A stretch of DNA of 64,000 nucleotides from Bryobacterales bacterium. GTDB lineage: Bacteria; Acidobacteriota; Terriglobia; Bryobacterales; Bryobacteraceae. The stretch covers positions 62,001-126,000 of the forward strand of contig PLRS01000056.1 of assembly GCA_003164035.1 (NCBI GenBank). Reading direction: 5' to 3'. A program made the position numbers and the translations under genes. Within the stretch, counting starts at the first letter, position 1, and every line of letters begins with the position of its first letter. The notes under the pieces are model-generated. The model ran no database searches. It had not been told where the DNA came from and worked only from the letters and a program-made list of their open reading frames with translations. Below are positions 25,112-33,845 of the stretch, one piece after another.

Positions 25112-26500
25112 ATGAAGGCAACTCTTGATCGATTGATCGGCGGCATGGCGGCGTTTGCCCTGCTGGCCGGGGCCGCGTTGACGGCTGTCGCGCCGGCGGC
25201 AAAAGCACAGGCCGCGCCGGCGGCACCGGCGGCAAAACCGGGGAAGAATTACAAAGACGCAGCCGAGTACAACATGTACAAGGCGGCCGGCGACGACATC
25301 GGGGCCAAGAATTTTGCCAAGGCCATCACCGATCTGGACGCCTGGAAGGCGAAGTATGCCGGTTCGGATTTCAAGAACGAGCGGGAAATCATGTACATCC
25401 AGGCTTACACGGGCGAGAACCAGTTTGGCAAGGTGGTGGATACGGCCGGGCCGATGCTGGACCAGGACCTGAACGCAATCTTCGCCGATCCGAACGCGGG
25501 GCCGGGGCAGGTGATCACGCTGCTCTACAACGCGACGGTGGCGATCGTCCGGGTGCAGAATCCGACCCCGGAGCAGTTGGCGATCGGCAAGAAAGCCGCC
25601 ACCCAGCTTCGCGATTTTAACCGCAAGCCGGGAGCGGTCAGCGACGCGGATTGGAATAACGCGCGCACGCAACAGTTGCAACCTCCCGCCAAAGCGGCGC
25701 TGATGTACATCGCGAGTCTGCCCGGGACCCTGGCGATGGCCAAGACTCCTCCCGATTGCGCCGGCGCGGAAGCCGCGTTTGGCGCGGCCCTAAAAGAAAA
25801 CCCCGATAGCGCCGCGATCGCCTATAGCCTGGGCCGGGCCTATTACTGCGAGAAGAAACTCTCCGAAGCCGTTTACGAGTTTCAGCGGGCCGCGGTGACC
25901 GATGCCACCCTTGGCGATCCGAAGACCGACGCCAAGAAGATCATCAGTTTCTCCGATAACGCCTATACCAAGCTTCACGGGAGCGATGAAGGACTGGCGG
26001 ATTTGAAGACCGCGGTGAAGACGAGCCCCCTGCCCCCGGATGGCTTCCATATCAAGACGGCGACCGAAATCGCCGAAGCGAAGGAAGCCGAATTCGAGAA
26101 GAGCAACCCGCAGTTGGCGCTGTGGATGAAGATTAAAGCCGCCCTGGCGGACACCAACGGCGACGACTATTTCAACAACCAGCTCAAAGGCTCGGCCGTG
26201 CCGAAATTGAAAGGTACGCTGGTGGACGCCAAGCCGGCCTGCCGATCCAAAGAACTGCTGATCGCCGTGCCGCTGCCCGATGCGCAGCAACCGCTCCAGG
26301 CGGAAATCACCCTCAAGCTGGATGCGCCGCTGACCGGCAAGCCGGAGTTGAACGCCGAGATCCAGTTTGAAGGCGTTCCCGGCGCCTTCGCCAAGGATCC
26401 TTTCATGCTCACCCTGGATGTCGAGAAGGCCAAAGTGGACGGCTTGAAGACTACCCCTTGCACGCCCGCTCCCGCGCGCCCGGCGACAAAGAAGAAGTAG
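25112..26500 (+). CDS. Secreted TPR-like protein of unknown function
   Basis: The 462-residue product has a signal peptide of about 32 residues (MAAFALLAGAALTAVAPAAKAQ) and an Ala/Pro linker. Residues ~45-300 have TPR-like helical repeats (YKAAGDDIGAKNFAKAITDL, AIAYSLGRAYYCEKKLSEAV), and the C-terminal ~100 residues form a beta-rich domain (LKLDAPLTGKPELNAEIQFE) with two Cys. Ends in basic KKK. AGGAG lies seven bases before the ATG. Proteins with this plan are common and unassigned in Acidobacteria. Likely periplasmic. Confidence 0.75.
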   Translation: MKATLDRLIGGMAAFALLAGAALTAVAPAAKAQAAPAAPAAKPGKNYKDAAEYNMYKAAGDDIGAKNFAKAITDLDAWKAKYAGSDFKNEREIMYIQAYTGENQFGKVVDTAGPMLDQDLNAIFADPNAGPGQVITLLYNATVAIVRVQNPTPEQLAIGKKAATQLRDFNRKPGAVSDADWNNARTQQLQPPAKAALMYIASLPGTLAMAKTPPDCAGAEAAFGAALKENPDSAAIAYSLGRAYYCEKKLSEAVYEFQRAAVTDATLGDPKTDAKKIISFSDNAYTKLHGSDEGLADLKTAVKTSPLPPDGFHIKTATEIAEAKEAEFEKSNPQLALWMKIKAALADTNGDDYFNNQLKGSAVPKLKGTLVDAKPACRSKELLIAVPLPDAQQPLQAEITLKLDAPLTGKPELNAEIQFEGVPGAFAKDPFMLTLDVEKAKVDGLKTTPCTPAPARPATKKK

Positions 26501-26546
26501 CCAGCTATCACGGAAGGCGCCGGTAGAGGCTAAGCCGCACCGGTGC

Positions 26547-26690
26547 CTAACTGATCTTGGGAAATCCGTTCCGGGCAACCGCTCCCTCACGGTCGCGGCT
26601 CGGTAAGTGAATGCAAACACACGGCATCTGTAACCGAGCCGCGACCGTGAGGGAGCGGTTGCCGCGCCTAAATTGCGAAATCCCGAGATC
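26547..26690. repeat. Palindromic intergenic repeat, best copy
   Basis: A perfect 30-bp inverted repeat (26575-26604 with 26633-26662; GCAACCGCTCCCTCACGGTC and onwards) surrounds a 28-base loop. Outside it, CTGATCTTGGGAAATCCG and GAAATCCCGAGATCGG form weaker outer arms. The element fills most of the gap between the TPR-like and FmdB-type genes. Related copies are at 2817-2920, 28509-28556 (half), 29704-29773 and, as short arms, 43189-43332. Confidence 0.85.
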
Positions 26691-26779
26691 GGTAGAGCAC
26701 CCGGGTCCCACCAGTACCAAACTTCGGCTGTGCGGCTTGCTATACTGAAGTTAAGTCCTGGGGGACCCGATTTTCAGTC

Positions 26780-27076
26780 ATGCCCCTTTACGAATATCAA
26801 TGTGAAGGCTGTGGGAAGACGTTTGAGCTGATTCAAAAGTTCTCGGACGAGCCCTTGACGGTTCACGGCGAGTGCGGCGGCGCAGTCCGGCGCCTGATCT
26901 CGCCGTCAGCTCTGCAGTTCAAGGGAACCGGTTGGTATGTAACGGATTACGCGCGCGGAAACAGTTCGGGGTCGAACGGCGGAAACGGCCATAAGGATGG
27001 CCGGACCGAGCCGAAATCCGAAACCAAATCCGAGCCGAAATCCGAAACCAAGTCGGAAACCAAGCCCGCCAGCTAA
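26780..27076 (+). CDS. FmdB-type zinc ribbon protein
   Basis: The 98-residue product starts MPLYEYQCEGCGKTFELIQK, the diagnostic start of the FmdB regulatory-protein family; CEGC and a later C in GECGG form the zinc ribbon. FKGTGWYVTDYAR is also typical. The tail from residue ~76 is a tandem EPKSETKS-type repeat, charged and surely disordered. Members are often of unknown role, sometimes linked to C1 metabolism regulation. Its stop abuts that of the convergent PilZ gene. Confidence 0.88.
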   Translation: MPLYEYQCEGCGKTFELIQKFSDEPLTVHGECGGAVRRLISPSALQFKGTGWYVTDYARGNSSGSNGGNGHKDGRTEPKSETKSEPKSETKSETKPAS

Positions 27077-27523
27077 TTACGCGCCACAGGCTGCCACGGA
27101 TTTCACGGCAACCTTGCGGTAAGAATCGACGAAGCGATAGAACGCCGGGTCTACGCGCACCGCCGGTTCCGAGGGTCGTGTCGTGCGCGCCTGGGTCCTG
27201 AACTCGTACTTGTCGATGGAGCAGACGGCCCGTGGTCCATCCGAGCGCAGCACCCTGCCGTAAGTCACCAGGCGCACCGGGCACTGGTCGTCCAACTTCA
27301 CCGGCCAGGCGATGGAGATTTCGGCGAAGGTATCTGTTTTCATAGGATTGGCAGCCAAGAAAGCCACGCCGCCGCTGCCCAAATCGATAGTCACGCCAAC
27401 TCCCGAGCCGATCACGATATCGTTTTCGATCAGCTTGAAACGCATTTCTCTGTGCAAGCGAAAGCGCATCTTCGTGCGCCGATCCGTGGCTTCCGCCACC
27501 GCTCTGGATTTCTGGTTCCGCAT
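27077..27523 (-). CDS. PilZ domain protein
   Basis: The 148-residue product has the two c-di-GMP-binding signatures of PilZ in usual order: a basic RRTKMRFRLHREMRF stretch (RxxxR) and TIDLGSGGVAF (D/N-x-S-x-x-G). AGGAGG precedes the ATG by eight bases. It is a single-domain PilZ protein, so a c-di-GMP receptor acting on an unknown partner is the likely role. Confidence 0.8.
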   Translation of the reverse strand: MRNQKSRAVAEATDRRTKMRFRLHREMRFKLIENDIVIGSGVGVTIDLGSGGVAFLAANPMKTDTFAEISIAWPVKLDDQCPVRLVTYGRVLRSDGPRAVCSIDKYEFRTQARTTRPSEPAVRVDPAFYRFVDSYRKVAVKSVAACGA

Positions 27524-27681
27524 TCCTCCGCACGCCTCCTAAGGGTTTACGACTTAAGTACAATGCACGCCGCTAACCGAAGTATTTCCATTTTAGAATC
27601 AATAAGTTAGCAGGCAAGTGAAAAGCGAGTGCCTACGGCCTGTACAGATTGCTGTAAAGCCGGTGGACGGCGGCGGTTCGT

Positions 27682-28416
27682 TCAGAGAGTGGAGGCGATG
27701 GCGGGGGCAACCGAGGGATGGGGCGGATCGCTCTTTGGTTTACGGTGGAATACGGCTTTGACGTCGGGCCAGAACTCGCGCACGAAGTTGCCTATGGCGA
27801 AGCTGCCCATGTTAGCGCTGCCCCAACCGAAGATGGAGCGGGCGTTTCTCAGTTCCGGCGGGCTCCATAGGGTGGCAATCGCCCAACTCCCGTAGGCGTT
27901 GGCGGCCACCGAAAACGCGAAGGTGTGGTGATCGCCGGGCCGGCGCGCTACCAACGTACCGGTGACCACGTGGCTGGTCCGGCGGAAGAAGTTCCCCGTT
28001 GCCAGCCGGCGGTAGGCGGTATCTTCCTTGTCCAGAGCGCGTACTCCATCCTCGATGGCGGCTCCCACCACGAACTGACCGTACAGGGATGCCACGCGCT
28101 TACCCAGGCCAAACCGATTGCGCGGCCACTCGTTCGGCCAATCGTGGAGTTGCTCCATAAGCGCGCCAGGCACCGTGGCGGTGAAAGCTTCCAAGGTGAA
28201 CATGCGCTTCCAGAAGGCCGCCTTGCGGAGGGCTTGCGCCGGATTGGCCTTGGCTGCAACCGGCGCCGGGACAGCAGCGGCGTCCGGGGAGGGTGCGGGA
28301 ACCGGCGGGCCTGACGCCGCGGTGTGTGCGGCCGGTGAAGCCAGCCCTTCTTGCGCGCGGCCAATCGCGGCCGCCGCCAGGGTAAAGACACAAACGAGCA
28401 ACAAGACTGCTTTCAA
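27682..28416 (-). CDS. Secreted or membrane-associated protein of unknown function
   Basis: The 244-residue product begins at TTG 28416 with AAGGA about nine bases upstream. It has a signal peptide (LLLVCVFTLAAAAIGRAQ) and an Ala/Pro-rich linker to residue ~60. The rest has weakly hydrophobic helices rich in Gly and aromatic residues (LEAFTATVPGALMEQLHDWP, FAFSVAANAYGSWAIATLW). I recognise no family; similar proteins occur in Acidobacteria. Confidence 0.65.
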   Translation of the reverse strand: MKAVLLLVCVFTLAAAAIGRAQEGLASPAAHTAASGPPVPAPSPDAAAVPAPVAAKANPAQALRKAAFWKRMFTLEAFTATVPGALMEQLHDWPNEWPRNRFGLGKRVASLYGQFVVGAAIEDGVRALDKEDTAYRRLATGNFFRRTSHVVTGTLVARRPGDHHTFAFSVAANAYGSWAIATLWSPPELRNARSIFGWGSANMGSFAIGNFVREFWPDVKAVFHRKPKSDPPHPSVAPAIASTL

Positions 28417-28508
28417 AAAACCGATCCTTCTATTTAAGCTGCCGGCAGAGTATCCCCCGATTGTAGTACAAACCGCCAGGTTCTTAATGTTTTTGACAGC
28501 CTACGAGT

Positions 28509-28556
28509 ACTTAACCGATCTGGGACAATCCGTTCCCGGCAACAGTTCCCTTATGG
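28509..28556. repeat. Half copy of the palindromic repeat
   Basis: CTTAACCGATCTGGGACAAT and CCGTTCCCGGCAACAGTTCC match the left part of the element at 26547-26690, but no second arm follows. It lies just at the 3' end of the downstream minus-strand glycosyltransferase gene. Confidence 0.5.
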
Positions 28557-29666
28557 ATCGGCCGCGTCGCGCAAGGCGGCCAGGGTTTGCTCCGCGGTGG
28601 TGCGCCAGGAATAGCGGGCGGCCTGGATAGGGCCGGCGGCGGCAAGGCGCTGGCGCAATTCGTCGTCGCCAGCCAGCCGCTCCAGGGCTAGCGCCAGAGC
28701 GGGCGTATCTTCGGGGGCGAACAGAAGGGCCGCCTGGCCGGCTACGGTCGCCACCGGTTCCACCGCCGAGCAGGCGGAGGGGATGCCGGCGGCGAGCGCT
28801 TCCACCACAGGCAAGCCAAATCCCTCGAACGTCGAGGGATACACGAACGCCCAGGCGCGGGCGTAGAGGTCGTAAAGGTCTTCGCGCGGAATCCAGCCGG
28901 GAAAATCGACGGCATTGGCCAAGCCCAACTCGCCGCGGAGGGCGAACAATTCGCGTGCCGCGAAGCCGTGTATGCCGGTCACCACCAAACGGAACTGGGG
29001 CCGGCCGGCCCGGAACGCCGCGAAAGCCCGCAACAGGCGGTCGAGATTCTTGTGGGGATGCAAGGTGGAGACGGCGAGCAGAAACGGTTCCGGCCGGCGG
29101 CACCGGGCGATGCCGAAACAGCGCTCGTCGGTGCCCATGGCGACCACACGGATGTGCGAATCCGGGAGGCGATAGAAGCGTTTCAAGTCGGCGGCGGAAG
29201 CGGGTGAATCCGCCAGCAGCAGCGTGGAAATTCGCGCCGACCAGAACAGGAAGAAATTCCAAAAGGGCAGATCGAACCAACGGAAGTGCTCGGGGTGGCG
29301 CTTATGCTGCAAGTCGTGGAAGACGGTGACCTGGGGACAGGGGCATGCCAGCGGAGCGGTAAACCCGGGGTTCAGCATCACATCCAGGTTCTCCCGCACG
29401 GCGGCCAGCGGCAGTCCGGTCTGTTCCCACAAAAGGCGCGCCGGCCGGTTGGCGGAACGGATAGGCTGAACCAGGGAACGAAAGTTCCCGGCGGGCGGAG
29501 TCAGGTCCTGGCCAGCTTCGCGCCCGGTGAAGACCGAATAACGATTCAACGGATCGATTTTCGCCAGCGCATCGAGGAGCGAGCGAAGGTAGATTTCCGT
29601 GCCTCCGACGCCTCCCGGAATCAGATAGAGCGCGTTGACGCCGATGCGCAGCGGTCGACTAGCCAC
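28551..29666 (-). CDS. Glycosyltransferase family 4 (group 1) protein
   Basis: The 371-residue product is a retaining GT-B enzyme. The N-terminal domain begins RIGVNALYLIPGGVGGTEIY; the C-terminal domain has VSTLHPHKNLDRLLRAFA, the loop FPGWIPREDLYDLYARAWAF and the EX7E-type YPSTFEGFGLPVVEALAAGI. GTG start. It is the last gene of a minus-strand surface-glycan cluster. Donor and acceptor are unknown. Confidence 0.9.
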   Translation of the reverse strand: MASRPLRIGVNALYLIPGGVGGTEIYLRSLLDALAKIDPLNRYSVFTGREAGQDLTPPAGNFRSLVQPIRSANRPARLLWEQTGLPLAAVRENLDVMLNPGFTAPLACPCPQVTVFHDLQHKRHPEHFRWFDLPFWNFFLFWSARISTLLLADSPASAADLKRFYRLPDSHIRVVAMGTDERCFGIARCRRPEPFLLAVSTLHPHKNLDRLLRAFAAFRAGRPQFRLVVTGIHGFAARELFALRGELGLANAVDFPGWIPREDLYDLYARAWAFVYPSTFEGFGLPVVEALAAGIPSACSAVEPVATVAGQAALLFAPEDTPALALALERLAGDDELRQRLAAAGPIQAARYSWRTTAEQTLAALRDAADP

Positions 29667-29703
29667 GGGCGACGCCTTGGGGGCTGGTTCTCCAATAAGG
29701 GCA

Positions 29704-29773
29704 GCAACCGCTCCCTCGCGGTCGCGGCTCGGAAACGCGCGAAACCGAGCCGCGACCGCGAGGGAGCGGTTGC
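29704..29773. repeat. Palindromic intergenic repeat, short-loop copy
   Basis: A perfect 29-bp inverted repeat (29704-29732 with 29745-29773) with a 12-base loop. The arms differ from those at 26575 by one base (CTCGCGG for CTCACGG), changed on both arms, so pairing is kept. It lies between two minus-strand genes of the glycan cluster. Confidence 0.85.
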
Positions 29774-29807
29774 CGGCGATTGGAATGGCTGTTCCCTACC
29801 TCGAACG

Positions 29808-31577
29808 TCACCGGTGCCCTCGCAGACTTTGTTCGGCCATCACCAGTGCCTCTTTGGCTTCCTCGTTGGTGGGATCGAAAGTGAGCGCGGTGCGCAAATC
29901 GTCGGCGGCCGCCCGCGGCTGGCCCAGCTTCAGGCGAATCTTGCCGCGGGTGACGTAGGTGAGGGCGTAACCAGGTTCGATCTGCTCGGCGATGCGGAGC
30001 GCGTCCAACGCCTGTGGGAATTCGTTGCGCTTGGCGTAGACAACGGCGATCTGGGTATAAGCGTAGGCCGAGGGTTCCATGGCGGCTGCCTGGCGCAGTT
30101 TTTCGATGGCCTGCTCGGGACGGTTCAGGCAATCGTAAGCCAGCCCCCAATCGATCAGCAGGTCGTGGCTGAGGCCATTGATGGAGGCCGTCCTGCGGAA
30201 TTCCTCGACCGCAAGGTCGCAGTGGTTTTGATCAAATTCGGCCTGGGCCAACTGAAAATGGGCGCGATAGTTAGAGGGCTCTTTTTTCACGCTATCGGTC
30301 CAGAGGGCGACCTCGTCGCCGTAGAGCTCCGCGCGGGCATGGGTAACGGCGGCGGCGGCGGTCAGCACCAGCGCGCAGGCGATTCCCAGGGTGCGCGGCG
30401 CCAGGCGCATCCGGAGCAGCAATTCCAGCAGGATGAGCAGCAGGCCGAGCATGGAAAAGTAGGCGCGCCTTTCGGCGACGGCGTCGGCAATGGGCAGGAT
30501 CGACGAGGTGGGAGCCATCATGACCAGGTAGACCAGAAGCCCGAAGGCGGCCAGGCGAAAACGCCGCCGCAACCACCAGGCGGCCGCGAGCAACCCGAGC
30601 CATGCCACCAGAGCGAAAACGGCGCCGTGCTCGGCCAGCGAGTGCGAAATCGAAAAGTGCCAGTCGATATTCAGCCAGGCGGGGCAGACAAATTCCAGCA
30701 CATAAACGAACAGGGCGCGGCACTCGGTAAAGAAATACTGGTACCAGGTGAAGTCTTTCAGGCCAAAGCCGGCGTTGTTACCGGCGGCAATCACACCGCG
30801 AAACGAATACAAAGCCGCTGCGCCGGCCAGAACCAAGGGGGCGTAAAGCCGCCAGTTGGCGCGGATGCTCTGAAACGAAAAGGGCTTTTCCGGAGAGGCG
30901 GGATTCCACCAGAAATCGGTGAGCAGCAGCAGAGCCGGCAGGATCATGGTCTGTTCCTTGCTGAGCAGGGCGGCGCCAAACAAAAGAAAGACCGCCGCTG
31001 CCACCAGCCAGGAAGCAGCCGCTTTGGGGCGGTAGAGGAAAACCGCATAGGCGGCCAGAGTAAAGGCGGTGCTGAGCGATTCGCTGCGTCCGGCCAGATA
31101 GGCGACGGCTTCGGAATTAAGGGGGTGAAGCAGAAACAAAGCCGCGCCGAAGGCGGCCATCCAGGTACGCTTGGGGTCGGCCACGCCGCTCCAGTCGAGG
31201 AGACGGAGGAGAATCAAACCGATGAGCCCGCCGGCGGCCAGATGAATCGCCACGTTGCCGAAATGATAGGCGTAGGTGGTTTCGCCGGCCCAACGGTAGC
31301 TGAACCAATAGCTGGCCATCAGTACCGGCCGCACGCCGTGAATCCAGTCGCGGAAGGAGCTGTCGGCCCCCGGCAAAGCGAACTTCAGATGCGTATCGTC
31401 GAACAGAAACGGCCCATACATGGAGGGTCCATAGATCCAGAGGGTGAGCGCCGCGGCCACCAGCGCGGCCAACAGGTAGGGAAGCCACGGACGCGGGCGA
31501 GCGGCGGGTGAGGATTTCGCCGGTATCGCGGCCGGTTCGACGGACCGGCGCCCGGATTTTCTCGATTTAGCCTTCAT
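29808..31577 (-). CDS. Polytopic membrane protein with C-terminal TPRs (PMT/TMTC-like)
   Basis: The 589-residue product has about ten membrane helices in residues ~25-410, with a first periplasmic loop holding FDDTHLKFALPG, where GT-C enzymes keep their catalytic acidic pair, and RPVLMASYWFSYRWAG. Residues ~430-585 are TPRs (NYRAHFQLAQAEFDQNHCDL, LTYVTRGKIRLKLGQPRAAA). This plan is that of TMTC/PMT-like O-glycosyltransferases and related bacterial proteins. Start overlaps the DUF2304 gene by 11 bases. Glycosyltransferase activity is inferred. Confidence 0.78.
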   Translation of the reverse strand: MKAKSRKSGRRSVEPAAIPAKSSPAARPRPWLPYLLAALVAAALTLWIYGPSMYGPFLFDDTHLKFALPGADSSFRDWIHGVRPVLMASYWFSYRWAGETTYAYHFGNVAIHLAAGGLIGLILLRLLDWSGVADPKRTWMAAFGAALFLLHPLNSEAVAYLAGRSESLSTAFTLAAYAVFLYRPKAAASWLVAAAVFLLFGAALLSKEQTMILPALLLLTDFWWNPASPEKPFSFQSIRANWRLYAPLVLAGAAALYSFRGVIAAGNNAGFGLKDFTWYQYFFTECRALFVYVLEFVCPAWLNIDWHFSISHSLAEHGAVFALVAWLGLLAAAWWLRRRFRLAAFGLLVYLVMMAPTSSILPIADAVAERRAYFSMLGLLLILLELLLRMRLAPRTLGIACALVLTAAAAVTHARAELYGDEVALWTDSVKKEPSNYRAHFQLAQAEFDQNHCDLAVEEFRRTASINGLSHDLLIDWGLAYDCLNRPEQAIEKLRQAAAMEPSAYAYTQIAVVYAKRNEFPQALDALRIAEQIEPGYALTYVTRGKIRLKLGQPRAAADDLRTALTFDPTNEEAKEALVMAEQSLRGHR

Positions 31578-31920
31578 GACTTTCGAGGTCTCGGAGGCGA
31601 TGCTCCAGAATGGCCACGCGTTGCGCCAGCGCGATGTTATTGTCGCGCAGGTGCGAGATCACCACGGAAGTGCGAAAAGCCAGCACCAGCAGCACGGCCG
31701 CGCCCAGCAGGAATAACGCGAGCGGCGAATCGGGCAGGCCCAGCAGGTTGCGCACCGCGTCGAGCAGGCCGCGCCAGAGAGAAAGCACCAGCAGGGCTAT
31801 CGCGGCCAACAGCCAGGTGACCGAATACTCCACCCGAATATGAGCGCGCCGCAACGATGCCAACACGATCCCGAGGAGTATAAGGCTCACGCCGGTGGCG
31901 ACATGCAGAAGACGATCCAT
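31567..31920 (-). CDS. DUF2304 membrane protein
   Basis: The 117-residue product has three membrane helices (LHVATGVSLILLGIVLASLR, VTWLLAAIALLVLSLW, LALFLLGAAVLLVLAFRT) and a short C-terminal coiled coil (NNIALAQRVAILEHRLRDLE). Size and topology match DUF2304, which is regularly found next to dolichyl-phosphate-mannose-synthase-like GT2 genes, as here. It may assist that enzyme at the membrane. Its ATG overlaps the GT2 stop (TAATG). Confidence 0.85.
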   Translation of the reverse strand: MDRLLHVATGVSLILLGIVLASLRRAHIRVEYSVTWLLAAIALLVLSLWRGLLDAVRNLLGLPDSPLALFLLGAAVLLVLAFRTSVVISHLRDNNIALAQRVAILEHRLRDLESHEG

Positions 31921-32708
31921 TAGACCTCCTTGGGCTGTTTGGCGTGGTTTTCCGGGGGCCGGTTCATCGCGGGTATTGGTGGGCGATGGCCGCGGCGTTC
32001 ATACTTGAGCACGTTAACAAATACCCCCAGCAACACGTGGACAATGTAGTACAACGATTTTAGGGCAGTCAAGGTGGAGCGGCCAGCCAGCCGTGGAAGC
32101 ATCCGGCAGGGAATTTCCTCGAAGCGGAAGCGGCGGCGCTGCAGCACCACCAGGGCCTCGATTTCAGGGTACTCGAGCGGAAAGCTGCGGCTGAAGACAG
32201 CCAGGGCGCGGCGGTTGACGCCCACGAAACCGGAAGTGGGGTCGCACACGGGCCTGCCCAGAATCGGACGCAGCATGAGGCGGAAAAACCAGATACCCAA
32301 AGAGCGGACCCAACCGGTGCGCCAGGCGCCATCGCCGGAAACGCGGCAGCCGATGACCATCTCGCAGCCGGTTTGCCGCAGGCGATCGAGGAGGCGCGGA
32401 ATATCGCGCGGATCGTGTTGGCCGTCGCCGTCGACGCGGATCACGTACTCATAGCCCAGCTCATAGGCCAGCGTGTAACCGGCCTGGAGACACCCGCCGA
32501 GTCCAAGGTGGTGGGGCAGGGGCAGAATGGCGGCGCCGGCTTCGGCGGCCAGACCGAGGGTGCTGTCGCTGGAGTAATCGTCGATCACGAGCACGGGCAC
32601 GCCGGGCACGGCTTCCTTTACCGAGCGGACGACGTGGCCGATGGCACCTTCCTCGTTGAACGCCGGCACGATTACCAGCAACGCGCCGGGGCCGTTTGCG
32701 TGGATCAA
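31920..32708 (-). CDS. GT2 glycosyltransferase, DPM1-like
   Basis: The 262-residue product has LVIVPAFNEEGAIGHVVRSV, DDYSSDSTLG, HLGLGGCLQAGYTLAYELGY, the metal-binding DGDGQHDP and a C-terminal helical stretch for membrane association. This is the pattern of bactoprenol/dolichyl-phosphate sugar synthases. The frame extends far upstream but only as a shadow of the next gene. The best start is TTG 32708, which overlaps that gene's stop as TTGA, with AGGAGG about 11 bases upstream. With DUF2304 it likely supplies lipid-linked sugars to the membrane protein downstream. Confidence 0.85.
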   Translation of the reverse strand: MIHANGPGALLVIVPAFNEEGAIGHVVRSVKEAVPGVPVLVIDDYSSDSTLGLAAEAGAAILPLPHHLGLGGCLQAGYTLAYELGYEYVIRVDGDGQHDPRDIPRLLDRLRQTGCEMVIGCRVSGDGAWRTGWVRSLGIWFFRLMLRPILGRPVCDPTSGFVGVNRRALAVFSRSFPLEYPEIEALVVLQRRRFRFEEIPCRMLPRLAGRSTLTALKSLYYIVHVLLGVFVNVLKYERRGHRPPIPAMNRPPENHAKQPKEV

Positions 32709-33727
32709 AGCGCGGCTATCCTCCTGAGCCCGATGGAGTGGGCGCGCAAGAGCCGGCGGAAGACGGCGGGAGTGATGCGGGCGCGCGCGCGGATCTCGCG
32801 GCGCTGGCGCCAAAGCCGGCCGCCGTTCCCGAGCAGGGCGAGATGGGCGCGCAGGACGCACCACAGCAGTTTGGGTCCGGCCTGGCCGCCAGCGCGGAAA
32901 CGCGCCGCACTGCCGCAGCCGCCGAGCAGGAACCAGATGTGCCAAAAGTACCGTGCCACGGCCGCCGGCAACGCCGCCGCCAGCATCCAGCCGGGAAAGT
33001 TCTTCATCGCCACGAAGAGTCGATTCCGTTCCACGTAATAAGCCTTCAGCGCGGAGGCGGCGCCGGCCGAATGGGAATAATGATGCTCGACTACCGCCCG
33101 CGGCGCATACAGGCACTTCCATCCGGCCCAGCGGGCGCGCAATCCCAAGTCGGTATCTTCGCAATAGAGAAAGAAAGCTTCGTCGAAGCCACCCAACTGC
33201 CGCAGCATGGTCCGGCGGTAGAGGGCGGCGCACCCGCTGGGAAACAGAATCTCTTCGGCCACCGGGAAGGCATCGGGCGGCCGGCCCTGTCCGCGTTGCT
33301 TGCTGGAACCGTCGCGCGCCACCAGCATTCCGGCCGAATCGATGCGGTCTTCGCCGAAAAGCCGAATTTGGGGAGCGCACATGCCGGCATCGGGGCGTCG
33401 TTCGAGCGCGCGCAGCATCTCGTCCAGCCATTCGGGGTGGGCCGCGGCGTCGTCGTTCAAAGTTGCCAGGTAGGGGGAAACGGAGACGGCCATGCCCTGG
33501 TTGATGGCTGCGCCGAAACCCACGTTGCGTGGATTGAGCAAGACCTTGGCGAACCCGTCGAAACCGGCCGCGTGGAGCGTGCGCGCGGCCCGTCCGGCGC
33601 CGCTATTATCGATCACGAGCACCTCAAAATCCTGCCGGATCTGCCGCTTCAGAGAGGCCACACATTCGGCCAGCCGGGCGTCCGCCGACAAGGTTGGAAT
33701 GACTACGGTGACCAGACTCTCCGGCAA
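32705..33727 (-). CDS. GT2 glycosyltransferase, rhamnosyltransferase-like
   Basis: The 340-residue product has VTVVIPTLSADARLAECVAS, VIDNSGAG, NPRNVGFGAAINQGMAV, the DXD equivalent TLNDDAAAHP and the acceptor-side FLYCEDTDLGLRARWAGWK. These are marks of the WbbL/RfbN-like rhamnosyltransferase group. The C-terminal 70 residues are Arg-rich and hydrophobic, suggesting membrane contact. First gene of the run that continues with the DPM1-like GT2. Confidence 0.87.
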   Translation of the reverse strand: MPESLVTVVIPTLSADARLAECVASLKRQIRQDFEVLVIDNSGAGRAARTLHAAGFDGFAKVLLNPRNVGFGAAINQGMAVSVSPYLATLNDDAAAHPEWLDEMLRALERRPDAGMCAPQIRLFGEDRIDSAGMLVARDGSSKQRGQGRPPDAFPVAEEILFPSGCAALYRRTMLRQLGGFDEAFFLYCEDTDLGLRARWAGWKCLYAPRAVVEHHYSHSAGAASALKAYYVERNRLFVAMKNFPGWMLAAALPAAVARYFWHIWFLLGGCGSAARFRAGGQAGPKLLWCVLRAHLALLGNGGRLWRQRREIRARARITPAVFRRLLRAHSIGLRRIAAL

Positions 33728-33845
33728 GCCTAAATTCTAACAGGTAGTTTCTTAGAGCGGCGCTATTGGCAGCGCTATTGGAGGTCGGAGAGAAAGTCGC
33801 CCTAGAGGCGGCTGCCTGGGAGCGTACCCCGGAAGGGGAGCCGGA

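Noticed and set aside
29286-31511. 741-codon plus-strand frame
   Set aside because: Antisense to two recognisable genes (GT4 and the TPR membrane protein); Gln/Gly/Arg-rich with no domain.
32709-33431. Long N-terminal extension of the DPM1-like GT2
   Set aside because: It is the shadow of the upstream GT2 gene; Arg-rich without domains.
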